Shown: in pieces, positions 1-8,991 of the stretch
How the letters are laid out: each line of letters starts with the position of its first letter
How positions within the stretch are numbered: position 1 is the first letter of the stretch
Origin: Oceanicoccus sagamiensis
GTDB taxonomy: Bacteria; Pseudomonadota; Gammaproteobacteria; Pseudomonadales; Dasaniaceae
Direction of reading: 5' to 3'
Length of the DNA: 64,000 bases
Assembly (NCBI RefSeq): GCF_002117105.1
Contig: NZ_CP019343.1
Span: forward strand, 1,302,001-1,366,000
Notes under the pieces: generated by a model
What the model was told of the DNA's origin: nothing
The model's database searches: none
What the model saw: the letters and a program-made list of their open reading frames with translations, nothing else
Translations under genes and position numbers: made by a program

Positions 1-266
1 AGCGGTTCTTCCCTGGCCGCCACTTGACCCACCAGGCCCTCAGTAGGTGCCATAGATATCTTGCCGACAAAGTTTTTATTCAGCCCTTCAGTGGCACTAA
101 AGACATAGCGGCCGAGGGTGGACTCACGGAGGTAGATTGAGCAAACTTCGGTGCCCATCGCATCCTTCACTCGCGCCACGGTAATATCTAACACCGATTG
201 CAAGTGGTCGGCAGTATTTACTTCCTGAACAATACTGCGTAGCGAGTCGAGCATATTTTTTCGCAT
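1..266 (-). CDS. ptsP: Phosphoenolpyruvate-protein phosphotransferase PtsP, N-terminal part (truncated by window edge)
   Basis: Reading the minus strand from the ATG at 266 gives an open frame of 88 residues that runs off the window. It begins MRKNMLDSLRSIVQEVNTAD and continues into a GAF-type segment (VCSIYLRES, then LVGQVAAREE). This is the start of PtsP, the GAF-containing enzyme I of the nitrogen phosphotransfer system, which passes phosphate from PEP to NPr. The gene lies 11 bases downstream of rppH on the same strand, the same rppH-ptsP order as in E. coli and Pseudomonas, so the two are probably co-transcribed. Only the sensory domain is visible; the PEP-utilising domains are outside. 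Confidence 0.88.
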   Translation of the reverse strand, partial: MRKNMLDSLRSIVQEVNTADHLQSVLDITVARVKDAMGTEVCSIYLRESTLGRYVFSATEGLNKNFVGKISMAPTEGLVGQVAAREEP

Positions 267-277
267 CTAGTTAACTC

Positions 278-793
278 TTAATCACTCTGTGCTGCCCTAT
301 CGCGGAGATGATCATCCACCATGCGGCTATGTCTGGGCGATAACTCTTTCAGTGCGCGGCGATAGACTTCACGCTTAAAAGGGATAACCTGCCCCAAAGG
401 GTACCAATAGCTAACCCACTGCCAGCTATCGAACTCCGGTTTCTCATCATTATCAAAGCGAACGGCATCATCCTCAGCCAACATTCGCAATAGAAACCAT
501 TTTTGTTTTTGACCAATGCACAGAGGCTTGCTATCCCGGCGTAACAAGCGCTGCGGCAAACGATAACGCAACCACCCCCGGGTACAGGCCACTACTTCGA
601 CATCTTTTTCGGTTAAACCGACTTCTTCTTTTAACTCACGGAACAGCGCCTGCTTGGCGCTCTCCCCCTCTTGAATACCACCTTGCGGAAACTGCCAGGC
701 ATCTTGCCCTACTCGCCTGGCCCAAAGGACTTCACCTTTGGCGTTGGCTATCATGATGCCAACATTGGCACGAAAACCCTCTGAATCAATCAA
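278..793 (-). CDS. rppH: RNA pyrophosphohydrolase RppH
   Basis: The 171-residue Nudix protein converts 5'-triphosphate mRNA ends to monophosphates, the step that starts RNase E-dependent decay. The Nudix box lies at G38-L60 with R52, E53, E56 and E57 in place. The N-terminus ([11 protein letters not shown], then [12 protein letters not shown]) is typical of RppH rather than other Nudix hydrolases, and the length is normal for the family. It is followed by ptsP on the same strand, the conserved gene pair. The divergent neighbour is a HAD phosphatase, as in Pseudomonas. Confidence 0.95.
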   Translation of the reverse strand: MIDSEGFRANVGIMIANAKGEVLWARRVGQDAWQFPQGGIQEGESAKQALFRELKEEVGLTEKDVEVVACTRGWLRYRLPQRLLRRDSKPLCIGQKQKWFLLRMLAEDDAVRFDNDEKPEFDSWQWVSYWYPLGQVIPFKREVYRRALKELSPRHSRMVDDHLRDRAAQSD

Positions 794-1026
794 TGGCTAC
801 TCCAAATACTCTCGCAGTGACTGTCTTGCCGGTTTTATATGTGGACGGCAAGTTAGGCTGCAAGGCCATATTAGAAAGCATCTATTGTTCCATAAATCAG
901 TGATTTAGAGAAATCGGATAATTTTTCCCACTACTGCGGGGGTTTCAGGGATGCAAAAGGCCAGCGTCACCAGTATGCTATGCGCCCATTACGATCTGAT
1001 GAACAGCAGCCTGTGGAGCAACCCTA

Positions 1027-1683
1027 GTGACTCTTGCCATTTTTGACCTTGATAACACCTTATTAGCAGGCGATAGCGACCATGCCTGGGGACAGTTTTT
1101 GGTAGATAACGGCATAGTCGATGCAGATGCCTACGAGAAGGCGAATGATCACTTCTTAAAACAGTACCAGCAAGGGGGGCTGGATGTGCATGAGTTTCTG
1201 GCTTTTGCCCTAAAGCCGCTGGCTGACAACACCAAACCACAACTAGACCAATGGCATCAGCAATTTATGCAGCAGTCGGTAGCCCCGATGCGTCTTGCCA
1301 AAGCGGACGCCCTGTTGAAAAAACACCGGGACCAGGGAGATTTTCTGCTTATCATTACAGCGACCAACCGCTTTGTGACTGGCCCTATTGCCGAAAGTCT
1401 GGGTGTTGACCATATTCTGGCAACAGAACCGGAATTTATCGATGGGGCTTATACCGGCAAGGTGGCAGGCACACCCTGCTTTCAGGATGGTAAGGTTGTT
1501 CGATTAAACGAATGGCTGGCGGAAACCGGCCACTCGCTGGCAGGTAGCCACTTTTATAGCGACTCACATAATGATTTGCCATTGCTGGAGATTGTGGATT
1601 ATCCGGTGGCGGTGGATGCGGATGAGATTCTAAGCAAGCACGCTACGGATCAGGGTTGGCCACATATCAGCTTAAGAGACTAA
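1027..1683 (+). CDS. HAD-superfamily phosphatase (SerB-like, HAD-IB)
   Basis: A 218-residue HAD hydrolase of the phosphoserine-phosphatase-like class. Motif I is FDLDNTLL with D7 and D9. T111 fits motif II, K156 motif III, and SDSHNDLPLL (D179, D183) motif IV. The start is a GTG with GGAG eight bases upstream; the frame is closed by a stop further upstream. Homologues beside rppH in Pseudomonas are annotated as HAD hydrolase or histidinol-phosphatase, so a histidinol-phosphate role is possible but the substrate cannot be read from sequence. The stop codon directly abuts a paired-palindrome repeat. Confidence 0.85.
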   Translation: MTLAIFDLDNTLLAGDSDHAWGQFLVDNGIVDADAYEKANDHFLKQYQQGGLDVHEFLAFALKPLADNTKPQLDQWHQQFMQQSVAPMRLAKADALLKKHRDQGDFLLIITATNRFVTGPIAESLGVDHILATEPEFIDGAYTGKVAGTPCFQDGKVVRLNEWLAETGHSLAGSHFYSDSHNDLPLLEIVDYPVAVDADEILSKHATDQGWPHISLRD

Positions 1684-1747
1684 GTAGGGTGGATTACAAT
1701 CCACCAAAAGCTGCCACTGTATTATGGTGGATTATAATCCACCCTAC
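1684..1747. repeat. Paired-palindrome repeat, copy 1
   Basis: Left arm 1684-1705 is GTAG plus an 18-bp palindrome of form GGTGGATTNNAATCCACC. Right arm 1726-1747 is its mirror ending CTAC. The spacer is 20 bases. It fills the gap between two convergent genes, beginning right after the HAD stop codon and ending three bases before the end of rlmI. Confidence 0.9.
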
Positions 1748-1750
1748 GAG

Positions 1751-2953
1751 TTAGCTGGCGGTTAGCACTCTGGCAAAGACTGCTTTTAAATATTCCGTCT
1801 CAGCAATTGCCGGATGCACCGGGTGATCAAAGCTCTGCCCGCCCTGCTCCAGAATTTGAATATCGCGATCAAGATGACGTGCCGAGGCTCTTAAAATATC
1901 CGTTAAACGATCTCGCCCCAAATGCATCGAGCAAGACCCTGACACCAGGATCCCACCTTTATTAATTAACCGAATCGCCAATTCGTTTGCGCGACGATAA
2001 GCCTGCTCACCACTTTTAATATCTTTGCGTTTTGGAATAAATGCCGGCGGGTCAATAATGACCACATCAAAGCGCTCGCCTTCATCAATCAGCATTTTCA
2101 TCGCTTCAAAGGCATTGCCCTGTAAGGTGCCGACTTTTTCGCGGACATTGTTTAATTGCGCATTGCTTTCCACATGATCGAGAGCAAATTCTGATGCATC
2201 AATACACGTCACTGACTCGGCACCAAAAGCAGCAGCCTGAACACCCCAGCCGCCCACATAACTAAATACATCCAAGACGCTTTTACCTTTAACATAATCC
2301 GCTAAACGCGCGCGACTGCCACGGTGATCATAAAACCAACCGGTTTTTTGACCCTCAAAGACCGGAATATTAAAGTGCACGCCATTTTCAATCGCGGGAA
2401 CTTGTTTAGGGACTTCGCCATAAGCCACGTCCACATACTCGGGTAATTCTTCAGCTTTGCGAATACGTGAATCATTTTTTAATAAAATACCGGCAGGCTT
2501 TAATACCTGTACCAGAGCGTCAATCAACTGATCTTTAACCAACTCCATCCCCACCGTGGCGATTTGCACAACTAACACATCACCAAAACGATCAACGACC
2601 AGGCCCGGCAAAAAATCACTATCGCCATACACCAAACGATAATAGGGCTGGTCAGTAATACCTTCACGTAAACTTAAGGCAATATTTAACCGGTGAACCA
2701 ATAACGATTTATCCAAACGGTATTTGGTTTCACGGCTAAATAGGCGGGCGCAAATTAAACTATGGGGGTTGATATAGGCCATACCCATCGACTTACCGTT
2801 AGCACTTTGTACCTGCACCTGCTCACCGGGCTGAAAGTTCTTTAATGGCGATTTTGCTACGTCTACCTCATTGCTATAAATCCATAAGTGACCGGCACGC
2901 AGGCGTCTATCAGCCTGGCCTTTAAGAGTAAGAGTTTGTATTTCGCTGGTCAT
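1751..2953 (-). CDS. rlmI: 23S rRNA m5C1962 methyltransferase RlmI
   Basis: A 400-residue class I SAM methyltransferase that modifies C1962 of 23S rRNA. An N-terminal PUA domain (about residues 5-80, LRAGHLWIYSNEV) is followed by a central EEHEE-like region and a Rossmann domain. VLDVFSYVGGWGVQAA is the SAM-binding motif I, DPPAF the motif IV, and SGSCSMHL carries the catalytic cysteine. Length and domain order match RlmI/YccW. An AAGG lies about nine bases before the ATG. It is an isolated gene, flanked on each side by a copy of the dispersed repeat. Confidence 0.92.
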   Translation of the reverse strand: MTSEIQTLTLKGQADRRLRAGHLWIYSNEVDVAKSPLKNFQPGEQVQVQSANGKSMGMAYINPHSLICARLFSRETKYRLDKSLLVHRLNIALSLREGITDQPYYRLVYGDSDFLPGLVVDRFGDVLVVQIATVGMELVKDQLIDALVQVLKPAGILLKNDSRIRKAEELPEYVDVAYGEVPKQVPAIENGVHFNIPVFEGQKTGWFYDHRGSRARLADYVKGKSVLDVFSYVGGWGVQAAAFGAESVTCIDASEFALDHVESNAQLNNVREKVGTLQGNAFEAMKMLIDEGERFDVVIIDPPAFIPKRKDIKSGEQAYRRANELAIRLINKGGILVSGSCSMHLGRDRLTDILRASARHLDRDIQILEQGGQSFDHPVHPAIAETEYLKAVFARVLTAS

Positions 2954-2977
2954 GGATAATGGCCTTATTCGTTAATC

Positions 2978-3041
2978 GTAGGGTGGATTACAATCCACCA
3001 AACAGCAACTGCTCAAAAAGGTGGATTACAATCCACCCTGC
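2978..3041. repeat. Paired-palindrome repeat, copy 2
   Basis: Left arm 2978-2999 and right arm 3020-3041, with a 20-base spacer. The right arm ends CTGC instead of CTAC. It lies between the rlmI start and the gcvH terminator. Confidence 0.88.
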
Positions 3042-3050
3042 GGTAGAAAT

Positions 3051-3078
3051 AAAAAAGCCCCGCTTAAAGCGAGGCTTT
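3051..3078 (-). terminator. Rho-independent terminator of gcvH
   Basis: On the minus strand AAAGCCTCGC and GCGGGGCTTT form a ten-pair stem with one mismatch and loop TTTAA, followed by a run of T. It lies 18 bases past the gcvH stop codon. Confidence 0.85.
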
Positions 3079-3096
3079 GTATGGGGTTAATGCAGC

Positions 3097-3486
3097 TTAG
3101 TCTTCTTCGCAGGAAGCAATATAGTCTTCGGCGCTTAGCAAGTTTTCCAGCTCGCTAACATCCGATGGCTTTAATTTATAAAACCAACCGTCATGATAAG
3201 GGTCGGAGTTGACGGTTTCAGGCTCTTCTTCCAGCACTTCATTGACCGCAATCACTTCACCTGCGACGGGTGCATAAATATCTGAAGCGGCTTTTACCGA
3301 CTCGACAACACCCGCTTCATCACCGGCAGCAAGATTGGCACCGACATCGGGGTTTTCAACAAACACCACATCACCCAAGGCCTCCTGGGCGTGATCACTG
3401 ATACCGACTGTTACGGTACCGTCATCTTCTAAACGCGCCCACTCATGGCTGCTCGCATATTTTAGTTCGCTGGGTGTGTTGCTCAT
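3097..3486 (-). CDS. gcvH: Glycine cleavage system H protein
   Basis: A 129-residue lipoyl carrier that shuttles the aminomethyl group between the P, T and L proteins of the glycine cleavage complex. The lipoylated lysine is K65 in ESVKAASD. The N-terminal [20 protein letters not shown] is typical of GcvH and the length is normal. AGAGG sits seven bases before the ATG and a terminator follows. No gcvP or gcvT is nearby, so here gcvH is a single-gene unit. No glycine riboswitch is recognisable in the short upstream gap. Confidence 0.95.
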   Translation of the reverse strand: MSNTPSELKYASSHEWARLEDDGTVTVGISDHAQEALGDVVFVENPDVGANLAAGDEAGVVESVKAASDIYAPVAGEVIAVNEVLEEEPETVNSDPYHDGWFYKLKPSDVSELENLLSAEDYIASCEED

Positions 3487-3598
3487 GGTAAAACCTCTGA
3501 TACAAAAAAACTTAAATAGGAAGACTAATGCGATGCATTCTACCGTTGGAAATAGGAATTACAAGCCGCTGGCACGGGGCTTGGCAAATAAATACTGA

Positions 3599-5278
3599 CT
3601 AACGGCTAGCGGATTGCCGCACAGCCTGAATCACCGGCAACAGCCCCACCAAAATAAGTGTTAAAGCGGGTAATGCGGCACGCTCCCATTCACCCTCTGA
3701 GGTCATCTCATAGATACGCACCGCCAGGGTATCCCAGCCATAGGGGCGCAGTAATAAGGTGGCTGGCATTTCTTTCATCACGTCCACAAACACCAGCACC
3801 ATTGCCGTTAGTAAACCCGGGCGCAGAATGGGGAGATAAATCTGCCAGAGCAGTGGCCAACTATGGGAGCCGAGACTCCGGGCCGCTTCTGGAATACTGG
3901 GGCGAATACGCTGCAAGCTGGAATCCACCGGACCATTGGCAACGGCGAGAAAGCGCACCCAATAGGCAGCCAACAGGGCAAAGACACTGCCTAATAATAA
4001 GGGCTTGGCTTGCAGACCAAACAACTCCAGCAGAGGTGCAACGAATTGATTATCGACAAAGGTAAAGGACAGCATAATCCCAACGGCCAATACCGAGCCG
4101 GGCAACGCATAGCCCAGAGTGCCTAAATCATAGAAAGTCCGCAGCCGGGTTTTGGCTCGGCGACGACCAAAAGCCAATAACAGAGCCAGCGCCACCGTTA
4201 AAATAGCCGCAGCGCCACCCAATAATAATGTGCGCCATAATAGATTCAGATAGCGGGCATCCATCGCCTGCAACCCCTCCAACAAAACCCACTGTAATAA
4301 CTGTAATACCGGTAGAACAAAAGCAAGCAACAGGACCAAGCCACAAAAGGCAGAAGCCGCAAAAGCCTGCAGAGGTGATAACTGATGCCGGAAACGGTGT
4401 TGCTTGCGGTCTGACTGGGTATAGCTGCGACTGCCACGGCTATATTTTTCAGCCATCAGCGCCAGCGCCACAAATAACAATAGCAGTGACGCGAGTTGCG
4501 CGGCGGCCTGTAAATTAAATAAACCAAACCAGGACTTATAAATGGCCGTGGTAAAGGTATCGTAGTTAAACACCGCCACGGTACCGAAGTCCGCCAGTGT
4601 TTCCATAATAGCCAGGGAAGTACCTGCGATAATCGCCGGCCTTGCCATCGGCAGTGCCACCCGAAAAAAAGCGCGCCAGCGATTAGCGCCCAACACTCTG
4701 GCGGCCTCCATTATATCCGTGCTCTGGGCTAAAAAAGCACTGCGGGCCAACATATACACGTAGGGATAAAATACCAACACCAGGACAGCAATCACCGCCG
4801 CTTCATGGCGTATATCAATATAGCGGTAGTCGCTACCGAACCAGCTATGCAAACCCTGCTGCAAGGGACCGGCAAAATCAAAAATCCCCAATACCACAAA
4901 GGCCAGGACATAGGCCGGCATGGCCATCGGTAACATTAAGGCCCAATCCAGCCAGCGCCGACCGGGGAATTCACACATCACCGTCAACCAGGCCAGACTG
5001 ACACCCAGCAGGGTAACACCGCTGCCCACCCCGATAACCAAGACCAGCGTATTGCGCAACAGGGTCGATAATTGGGTTTCAATCAGATGCTGCCAGACTT
5101 CGGTTTGGTCAGAGCTCCAACTCCAGATAATCACCAGCAGCGGGGCCAACGCCATCAGCACGGTAAAGATACCGGCGATTTTAACGACGGTATTCAACTG
5201 CCTTAGCCCACGCCCATGGTGGTTCGCCCCTACAAACGGGCGACTCGAAGAAAACGAAGCGGGAAGCGGGCTAGCCAT
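3599..5278 (-). CDS. Iron(III) ABC transporter permease (fused two-domain, FbpB/SfuB type)
   Basis: A 559-residue inner-membrane protein with about twelve hydrophobic segments and two copies of the ABC permease domain. Each copy carries the cytoplasmic EAA loop: first MEAARVLGANRWRAF, second PEAARSLGSHSWPLL. This doubled architecture is typical of periplasmic ferric-iron importers such as FbpB, SfuB and HitB. It starts 11 bases after the iron-binding lipoprotein gene and so shares its Fur-like promoter. No ATPase gene follows; the next gene downstream is gcvH, which has its own unit. The transporter must therefore use an ATPase encoded elsewhere. Confidence 0.88.
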   Translation of the reverse strand: MASPLPASFSSSRPFVGANHHGRGLRQLNTVVKIAGIFTVLMALAPLLVIIWSWSSDQTEVWQHLIETQLSTLLRNTLVLVIGVGSGVTLLGVSLAWLTVMCEFPGRRWLDWALMLPMAMPAYVLAFVVLGIFDFAGPLQQGLHSWFGSDYRYIDIRHEAAVIAVLVLVFYPYVYMLARSAFLAQSTDIMEAARVLGANRWRAFFRVALPMARPAIIAGTSLAIMETLADFGTVAVFNYDTFTTAIYKSWFGLFNLQAAAQLASLLLLFVALALMAEKYSRGSRSYTQSDRKQHRFRHQLSPLQAFAASAFCGLVLLLAFVLPVLQLLQWVLLEGLQAMDARYLNLLWRTLLLGGAAAILTVALALLLAFGRRRAKTRLRTFYDLGTLGYALPGSVLAVGIMLSFTFVDNQFVAPLLELFGLQAKPLLLGSVFALLAAYWVRFLAVANGPVDSSLQRIRPSIPEAARSLGSHSWPLLWQIYLPILRPGLLTAMVLVFVDVMKEMPATLLLRPYGWDTLAVRIYEMTSEGEWERAALPALTLILVGLLPVIQAVRQSASR

Positions 5279-5289
5279 GAAAGGGGTGC

Positions 5290-6315
5290 CTAACGGTAGC
5301 CAGCCCGATCCATTAATTTAACGGCAGCGGCTTGTAGACGGCCCGCTTCACTCACATCCACCTGATCGCCTTTAAACGCGCCCCAGGCCTGTAGCTCGGC
5401 ATTCATCTCTACGCTGCTATTCACGGGATATTCCTGGTTTAAGTCCATCAATATCTGCTGAGCTTCCGGTGTGGTGAGCCACTCGATTAACTGCTGGGCC
5501 AGTGCTTTATGTTGACTGGCGCGGGTAATGCCCACACCGGAGACATTAACGTGAACGCCTCGCCCCTGAGCCCCCTCACCTTGCTGGTTAGGCCAAAACA
5601 GGGCCAAGGGTGTGGCCGGCTTTTTCTTCATCAAGCGGCCATAGTAGTAAGTGTTTACTATCCCCACTTCGCACTGACCAAGTGCCACCGCTTCCATAAC
5701 CTTGGTATCGTTAGACAGGGGATCAATCGCCAGGTTATTGACCCAGCCCGCCACAATCTGCTCCGTTTGCTCTTCACCCAGTGCTGCAATCATGGTGGCG
5801 ACCAGAGACTGGTTATAGACTTTTTTGGAGGTGCGAAGACATAGGCGCCCCTTCCATTCAGGGGCCGCCAAGGCCTCATAGGTAGACAGGTCAGTGGGGG
5901 ATAATGTATCCGTGTTATAGACCATAGTCCGAGCGCGAATGGTCAGGGAAAACCAGCTATTATCTGCGCCCCTTAAATGTGGAGGGACATTGTTATTGAG
6001 TATTGCCGACTCAACCGGTGCCAGCACACCCACTTCGTTGGCCTGCCAGAGGTTGCCAGCATCCACTGTCATCAATAGATCCGCTGGGGAGTTCTCACCC
6101 TCAGCCTGCAAGCGGGTTAATAAAGGGCCTGCTTTATCCGTCACATAGTTAACCACTATGCCAGTTTGCTCGGTAAAGCGATCAAATAGCGGCTTAATTA
6201 AATGCTCATTACGGGCGGAATAGACCAATAATTCCGGGGCGGGCTTTTCAGGCTCACTGCAGGCGACCAATAAGACGAGTAAAAACAGCAAGCTATAACG
6301 GATACCGTGACGCAT
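5290..6315 (-). CDS. Iron(III) ABC transporter substrate-binding lipoprotein (FutA/FbpA family)
   Basis: An extracytoplasmic iron-binding protein of 341 residues. The start is placed at the ATG at 6315 because it gives a signal peptide MRHGIRYSLLFLLVLLVAC with a lipobox ending in cysteine, and because AGGGG lies about eight bases upstream. An upstream GTG-type extension to 6411 would run through the promoter and Fur box. LLVYSARNEHLIKPLF is the family start, and VNTYYYGRL with the second tyrosine pair matches the iron-ligand tyrosines of the FbpA/FutA group. The permease gene follows at 11 bases. Confidence 0.88.
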   Translation of the reverse strand: MRHGIRYSLLFLLVLLVACSEPEKPAPELLVYSARNEHLIKPLFDRFTEQTGIVVNYVTDKAGPLLTRLQAEGENSPADLLMTVDAGNLWQANEVGVLAPVESAILNNNVPPHLRGADNSWFSLTIRARTMVYNTDTLSPTDLSTYEALAAPEWKGRLCLRTSKKVYNQSLVATMIAALGEEQTEQIVAGWVNNLAIDPLSNDTKVMEAVALGQCEVGIVNTYYYGRLMKKKPATPLALFWPNQQGEGAQGRGVHVNVSGVGITRASQHKALAQQLIEWLTTPEAQQILMDLNQEYPVNSSVEMNAELQAWGAFKGDQVDVSEAGRLQAAAVKLMDRAGYR

Positions 6316-6369
6316 GTAAGCAACCCCTGGATACAGTATTTTATGGAAGGATAAGACAACAAGGCGCAG

Positions 6370-6398
6370 ATGATAATTATTATCATTAACTCTTGCAA
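6370..6398 (-). promoter_or_regulatory. Promoter with overlapping Fur-like box upstream of the iron transporter
   Basis: On the minus strand TTGCAA (6393-6398) and TATCAT (6370-6375) are spaced by exactly 17 bases. The near-palindrome TGATAATTATTATCA (6371-6385) overlaps the -10 box and resembles the Fur consensus GATAATGATAATCATTATC. This predicts iron-repressed transcription of the binding protein and permease, with a leader of roughly 45 bases. Confidence 0.75.
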
Positions 6399-6553
6399 TG
6401 ACCTGCCACAACTAATTATCGCCCCAACAGCTTACATGTCAGATAAAGCCATTAAAATGTCCGTAATCATCATAGTGTTGCCAAGTGATGCAAACTACTC
6501 TAAACCTATAGAACTACCACTTATATAAAAGAAGATATACACCACCAACAATC

Positions 6554-7705
6554 ATGGATAAAACACCAGAACACTTGTTTCGGACTATACCTGGCTGGTT
6601 TGGCAGCCAAGGTGAGACGGAGCTTAAAAACGACGAGCATTACCTGCGGGCCACCATCGTATTGGGCGTGGCCATGATGTCCTCCTGTTTTGCCCTGCTG
6701 GTTATGATCGGGCTATTTTTCTCTCCCTACCCCAGTAACCCCGAGCATAAACTAGCAGCGCTGGGTATCACCGCAGTGGTGCTGCTCTGCTATATGGCAA
6801 GCCTGATCTACTACAAATATCGGCAAACCATTATTGGCCCATCCAACCTCTATGCCACGGGTGTGCTAGTGGCCACCACCTTGCCAGGTATATTAACCGG
6901 TGGTTTTCTTTCATCACCCAATTTACAAATCATTATTGTTGTTCCGGTATGGGCTTTTTTAATGGCTGGCAACCGCAATGGCCTAATGTGGTCGGCCATC
7001 ACCCTGCTTGCCATAAGTGCCTACTATGTGGCTGAGTTACTGGGGGTTCGTTTTCCGCAAACCATTCCGGCTAATGCCGAGGCAACGCTCAAACTGATAA
7101 CCTGGTCTATTGCCATTGCGCTGGTAGTACTGTGCCTATACCTTTATGAGGTTAATCTGGTTCGGCTAACGGAACGCCTGCAAAAAGAACAGAGCAAGCT
7201 GGCCCATGAAGCCACCCATGATTCATTAACCGGTTTATTAAATAGAAAATCTTTACTGCAAAGTGTGGAAGACGCCATCGCTGCCCATCAAAAATTTCAA
7301 CATCAGGCGGCCATTTTATATATTGATCTGGATAACTTTAAGCCCATTAACGATACCCATGGCCATGCCATGGGGGATGAAGTATTAACCATTGTGACAT
7401 CACGGCTGGAATCCTGTGTTAAATCCTCCGATACGGTTGCCCGGATTGGCGGCGATGAATTTGTGATTGTATTGCCGAATATTCAGGGCAAGGACATCAG
7501 CTCACGGATTGCCCAGCAAGTGCTGGATTCTTTGCACCAGAAAATTGTGTTGAATAATAAGGAATTTGAAATCAGCGCAAGTATTGGTGTGGCGTTTATT
7601 CCCAAAGATAGCGACTCGGCGGATACTATTCTCTCCCTCGCTGACCAAGCTATGTACCGAGCCAAGCGCGAGAAAAATGCTATTTGCTATAGCGAAGCCA
7701 GCTAG
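6554..7705 (+). CDS. Membrane diguanylate cyclase (GGDEF)
   Basis: A 383-residue protein with about five to six hydrophobic segments between residues 35 and 200, a short helix, then a GGDEF domain. The active site is R297-I-GGDEF at 299-303. Upstream DLDNFKPINDTHGHAMGDE holds the metal-binding aspartate and substrate residues, so synthesis of c-di-GMP is likely. The product-inhibition site RxxD is KSSD here (K290), so canonical feedback inhibition is doubtful. The membrane part matches no named sensor domain I recognise. The gene lies alone between divergent and convergent neighbours. Confidence 0.88.
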   Translation: MDKTPEHLFRTIPGWFGSQGETELKNDEHYLRATIVLGVAMMSSCFALLVMIGLFFSPYPSNPEHKLAALGITAVVLLCYMASLIYYKYRQTIIGPSNLYATGVLVATTLPGILTGGFLSSPNLQIIIVVPVWAFLMAGNRNGLMWSAITLLAISAYYVAELLGVRFPQTIPANAEATLKLITWSIAIALVVLCLYLYEVNLVRLTERLQKEQSKLAHEATHDSLTGLLNRKSLLQSVEDAIAAHQKFQHQAAILYIDLDNFKPINDTHGHAMGDEVLTIVTSRLESCVKSSDTVARIGGDEFVIVLPNIQGKDISSRIAQQVLDSLHQKIVLNNKEFEISASIGVAFIPKDSDSADTILSLADQAMYRAKREKNAICYSEAS

Positions 7706-7709
7706 GGTT

Positions 7710-8930
7710 TTATAAACCCATCGCCTGGCGCATCACCTGATTTTTTAACGGCGTCGCTTTATTTAACCAACGCAACCCTGCATTGCGGGCCCAGCGAACA
7801 GGTAGTGACGGCTGCTCAAATAAACGCTTAAAGCCTTCCATCCCTGCCATCATGGATAGATTGGCGGCTTTGCGCCGGCGCTGGTAGCGCTGAAGCACAG
7901 GTAGCGACCCTGGATTTAATGCTCTTTGCTCTGCCCGCAATAATTCTTCACTTAATGCCAGAGCATCCATTAAACCAAGATTAACGCCCTGCCCTGCCAA
8001 GGGGTGAATGGTATGAGCCGCATCACCCACCAGAGCAATACCCGTCTTAATATAATCAACCGCATGGCGCTGGCGTAAAGGGAAACTAAAACGACGACTA
8101 ACGTCAGTCACTTCACCCAGCCTGTGTTCAAAAGCCCTGGCCAGATCCAGAGAAAATTCAGCATCATCCAATGCCATTAAATTTTCCGCATACTGTGGAA
8201 TAGCAGACCAGACAATAGAGCTATAGTGCTGCTGTTGCTCAGCGGTACTCAGCGGTAAAAAAGCCAGTGGACCTTCAGGCAAAAAACGCTGCCAGGCTGT
8301 CTGTTGATGTGGTTTTTCAGTTTTTACTGTTGTCACTATTGCATGGTGGCCATAGTCCCATTCACGCATTGCCATAGCTGCAAGGCTGCGCACATTGGAA
8401 TTGGCACCATCGGCAGCCACCAACAAATCGGTACTTAAAGAGCGGCCATCATCTAACGCTATTTGGTAGGCACCACTTTCTGTAGACTGGATAGCCTCCA
8501 ATGTAACCGGTGCAATACACTCGATATTGCGATGCTGCTGAATTTTTTGCAGCAGCGCGGTAGCCGTCACTCTATTTTCGACAATATGCCCTAATACCGG
8601 CTGATTAATATCATCCGCCGCAAAATGAATATTGCCAGTGCCCTCTGCATCCCAGACATGCATCTGGCGATAGGGACTAATCCGGCGCTCACGGATGGCC
8701 GACCAGATATCCAACCGCTGAAGAAATGCCTGCGAAGCAACGGTTAAAGCACTCACCCTGGGATCAAAACCATCAATAGCATCGGCCTGTTCTGGCCAAT
8801 CAGTATTGATGGGGCGCGCTTCAATGACCGCCACTTTTAGTTCGCTGCCACCCAAAGCACAGGCCAAGGCAGCGCCAACCATACCGGCGCCCACAATAAT
8901 GACATCAAAATCTGCTGCGCTTTTGCTCAT
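7710..8930 (-). CDS. ubiI: UbiH/UbiF/VisC-family FAD monooxygenase (UbiI-like)
   Basis: A 406-residue flavin hydroxylase of ubiquinone synthesis. The dinucleotide-binding motif VGAGMVGAALACAL is at the N-terminus, DGANS in the middle and GDAAHTIHPLAGQGVNLG near residue 290 for FAD. It lies last in the ygfB-pepP-ubiH operon, the position of visC/ubiI in E. coli, so C5 hydroxylation is the likely step. Sequence alone does not exclude another position on the ring. The gap to ubiH is 61 bases. Confidence 0.82.
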   Translation of the reverse strand: MSKSAADFDVIIVGAGMVGAALACALGGSELKVAVIEARPINTDWPEQADAIDGFDPRVSALTVASQAFLQRLDIWSAIRERRISPYRQMHVWDAEGTGNIHFAADDINQPVLGHIVENRVTATALLQKIQQHRNIECIAPVTLEAIQSTESGAYQIALDDGRSLSTDLLVAADGANSNVRSLAAMAMREWDYGHHAIVTTVKTEKPHQQTAWQRFLPEGPLAFLPLSTAEQQQHYSSIVWSAIPQYAENLMALDDAEFSLDLARAFEHRLGEVTDVSRRFSFPLRQRHAVDYIKTGIALVGDAAHTIHPLAGQGVNLGLMDALALSEELLRAEQRALNPGSLPVLQRYQRRRKAANLSMMAGMEGFKRLFEQPSLPVRWARNAGLRWLNKATPLKNQVMRQAMGL

Positions 8931-8991
8931 GAGTACTGACCTACCGCTGCGCCATCATGCAAACCTGCGGCATGATGAATAAATTGGGATT

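Noticed and set aside
989-1240. Minus-strand 83-codon frame over the HAD phosphatase start
   Set aside because: Antisense to a well-supported HAD gene; no ribosome site or domain.
3487-3598. Glycine riboswitch before gcvH
   Set aside because: The gap of about 110 bases lacks the tandem aptamer core; no support.
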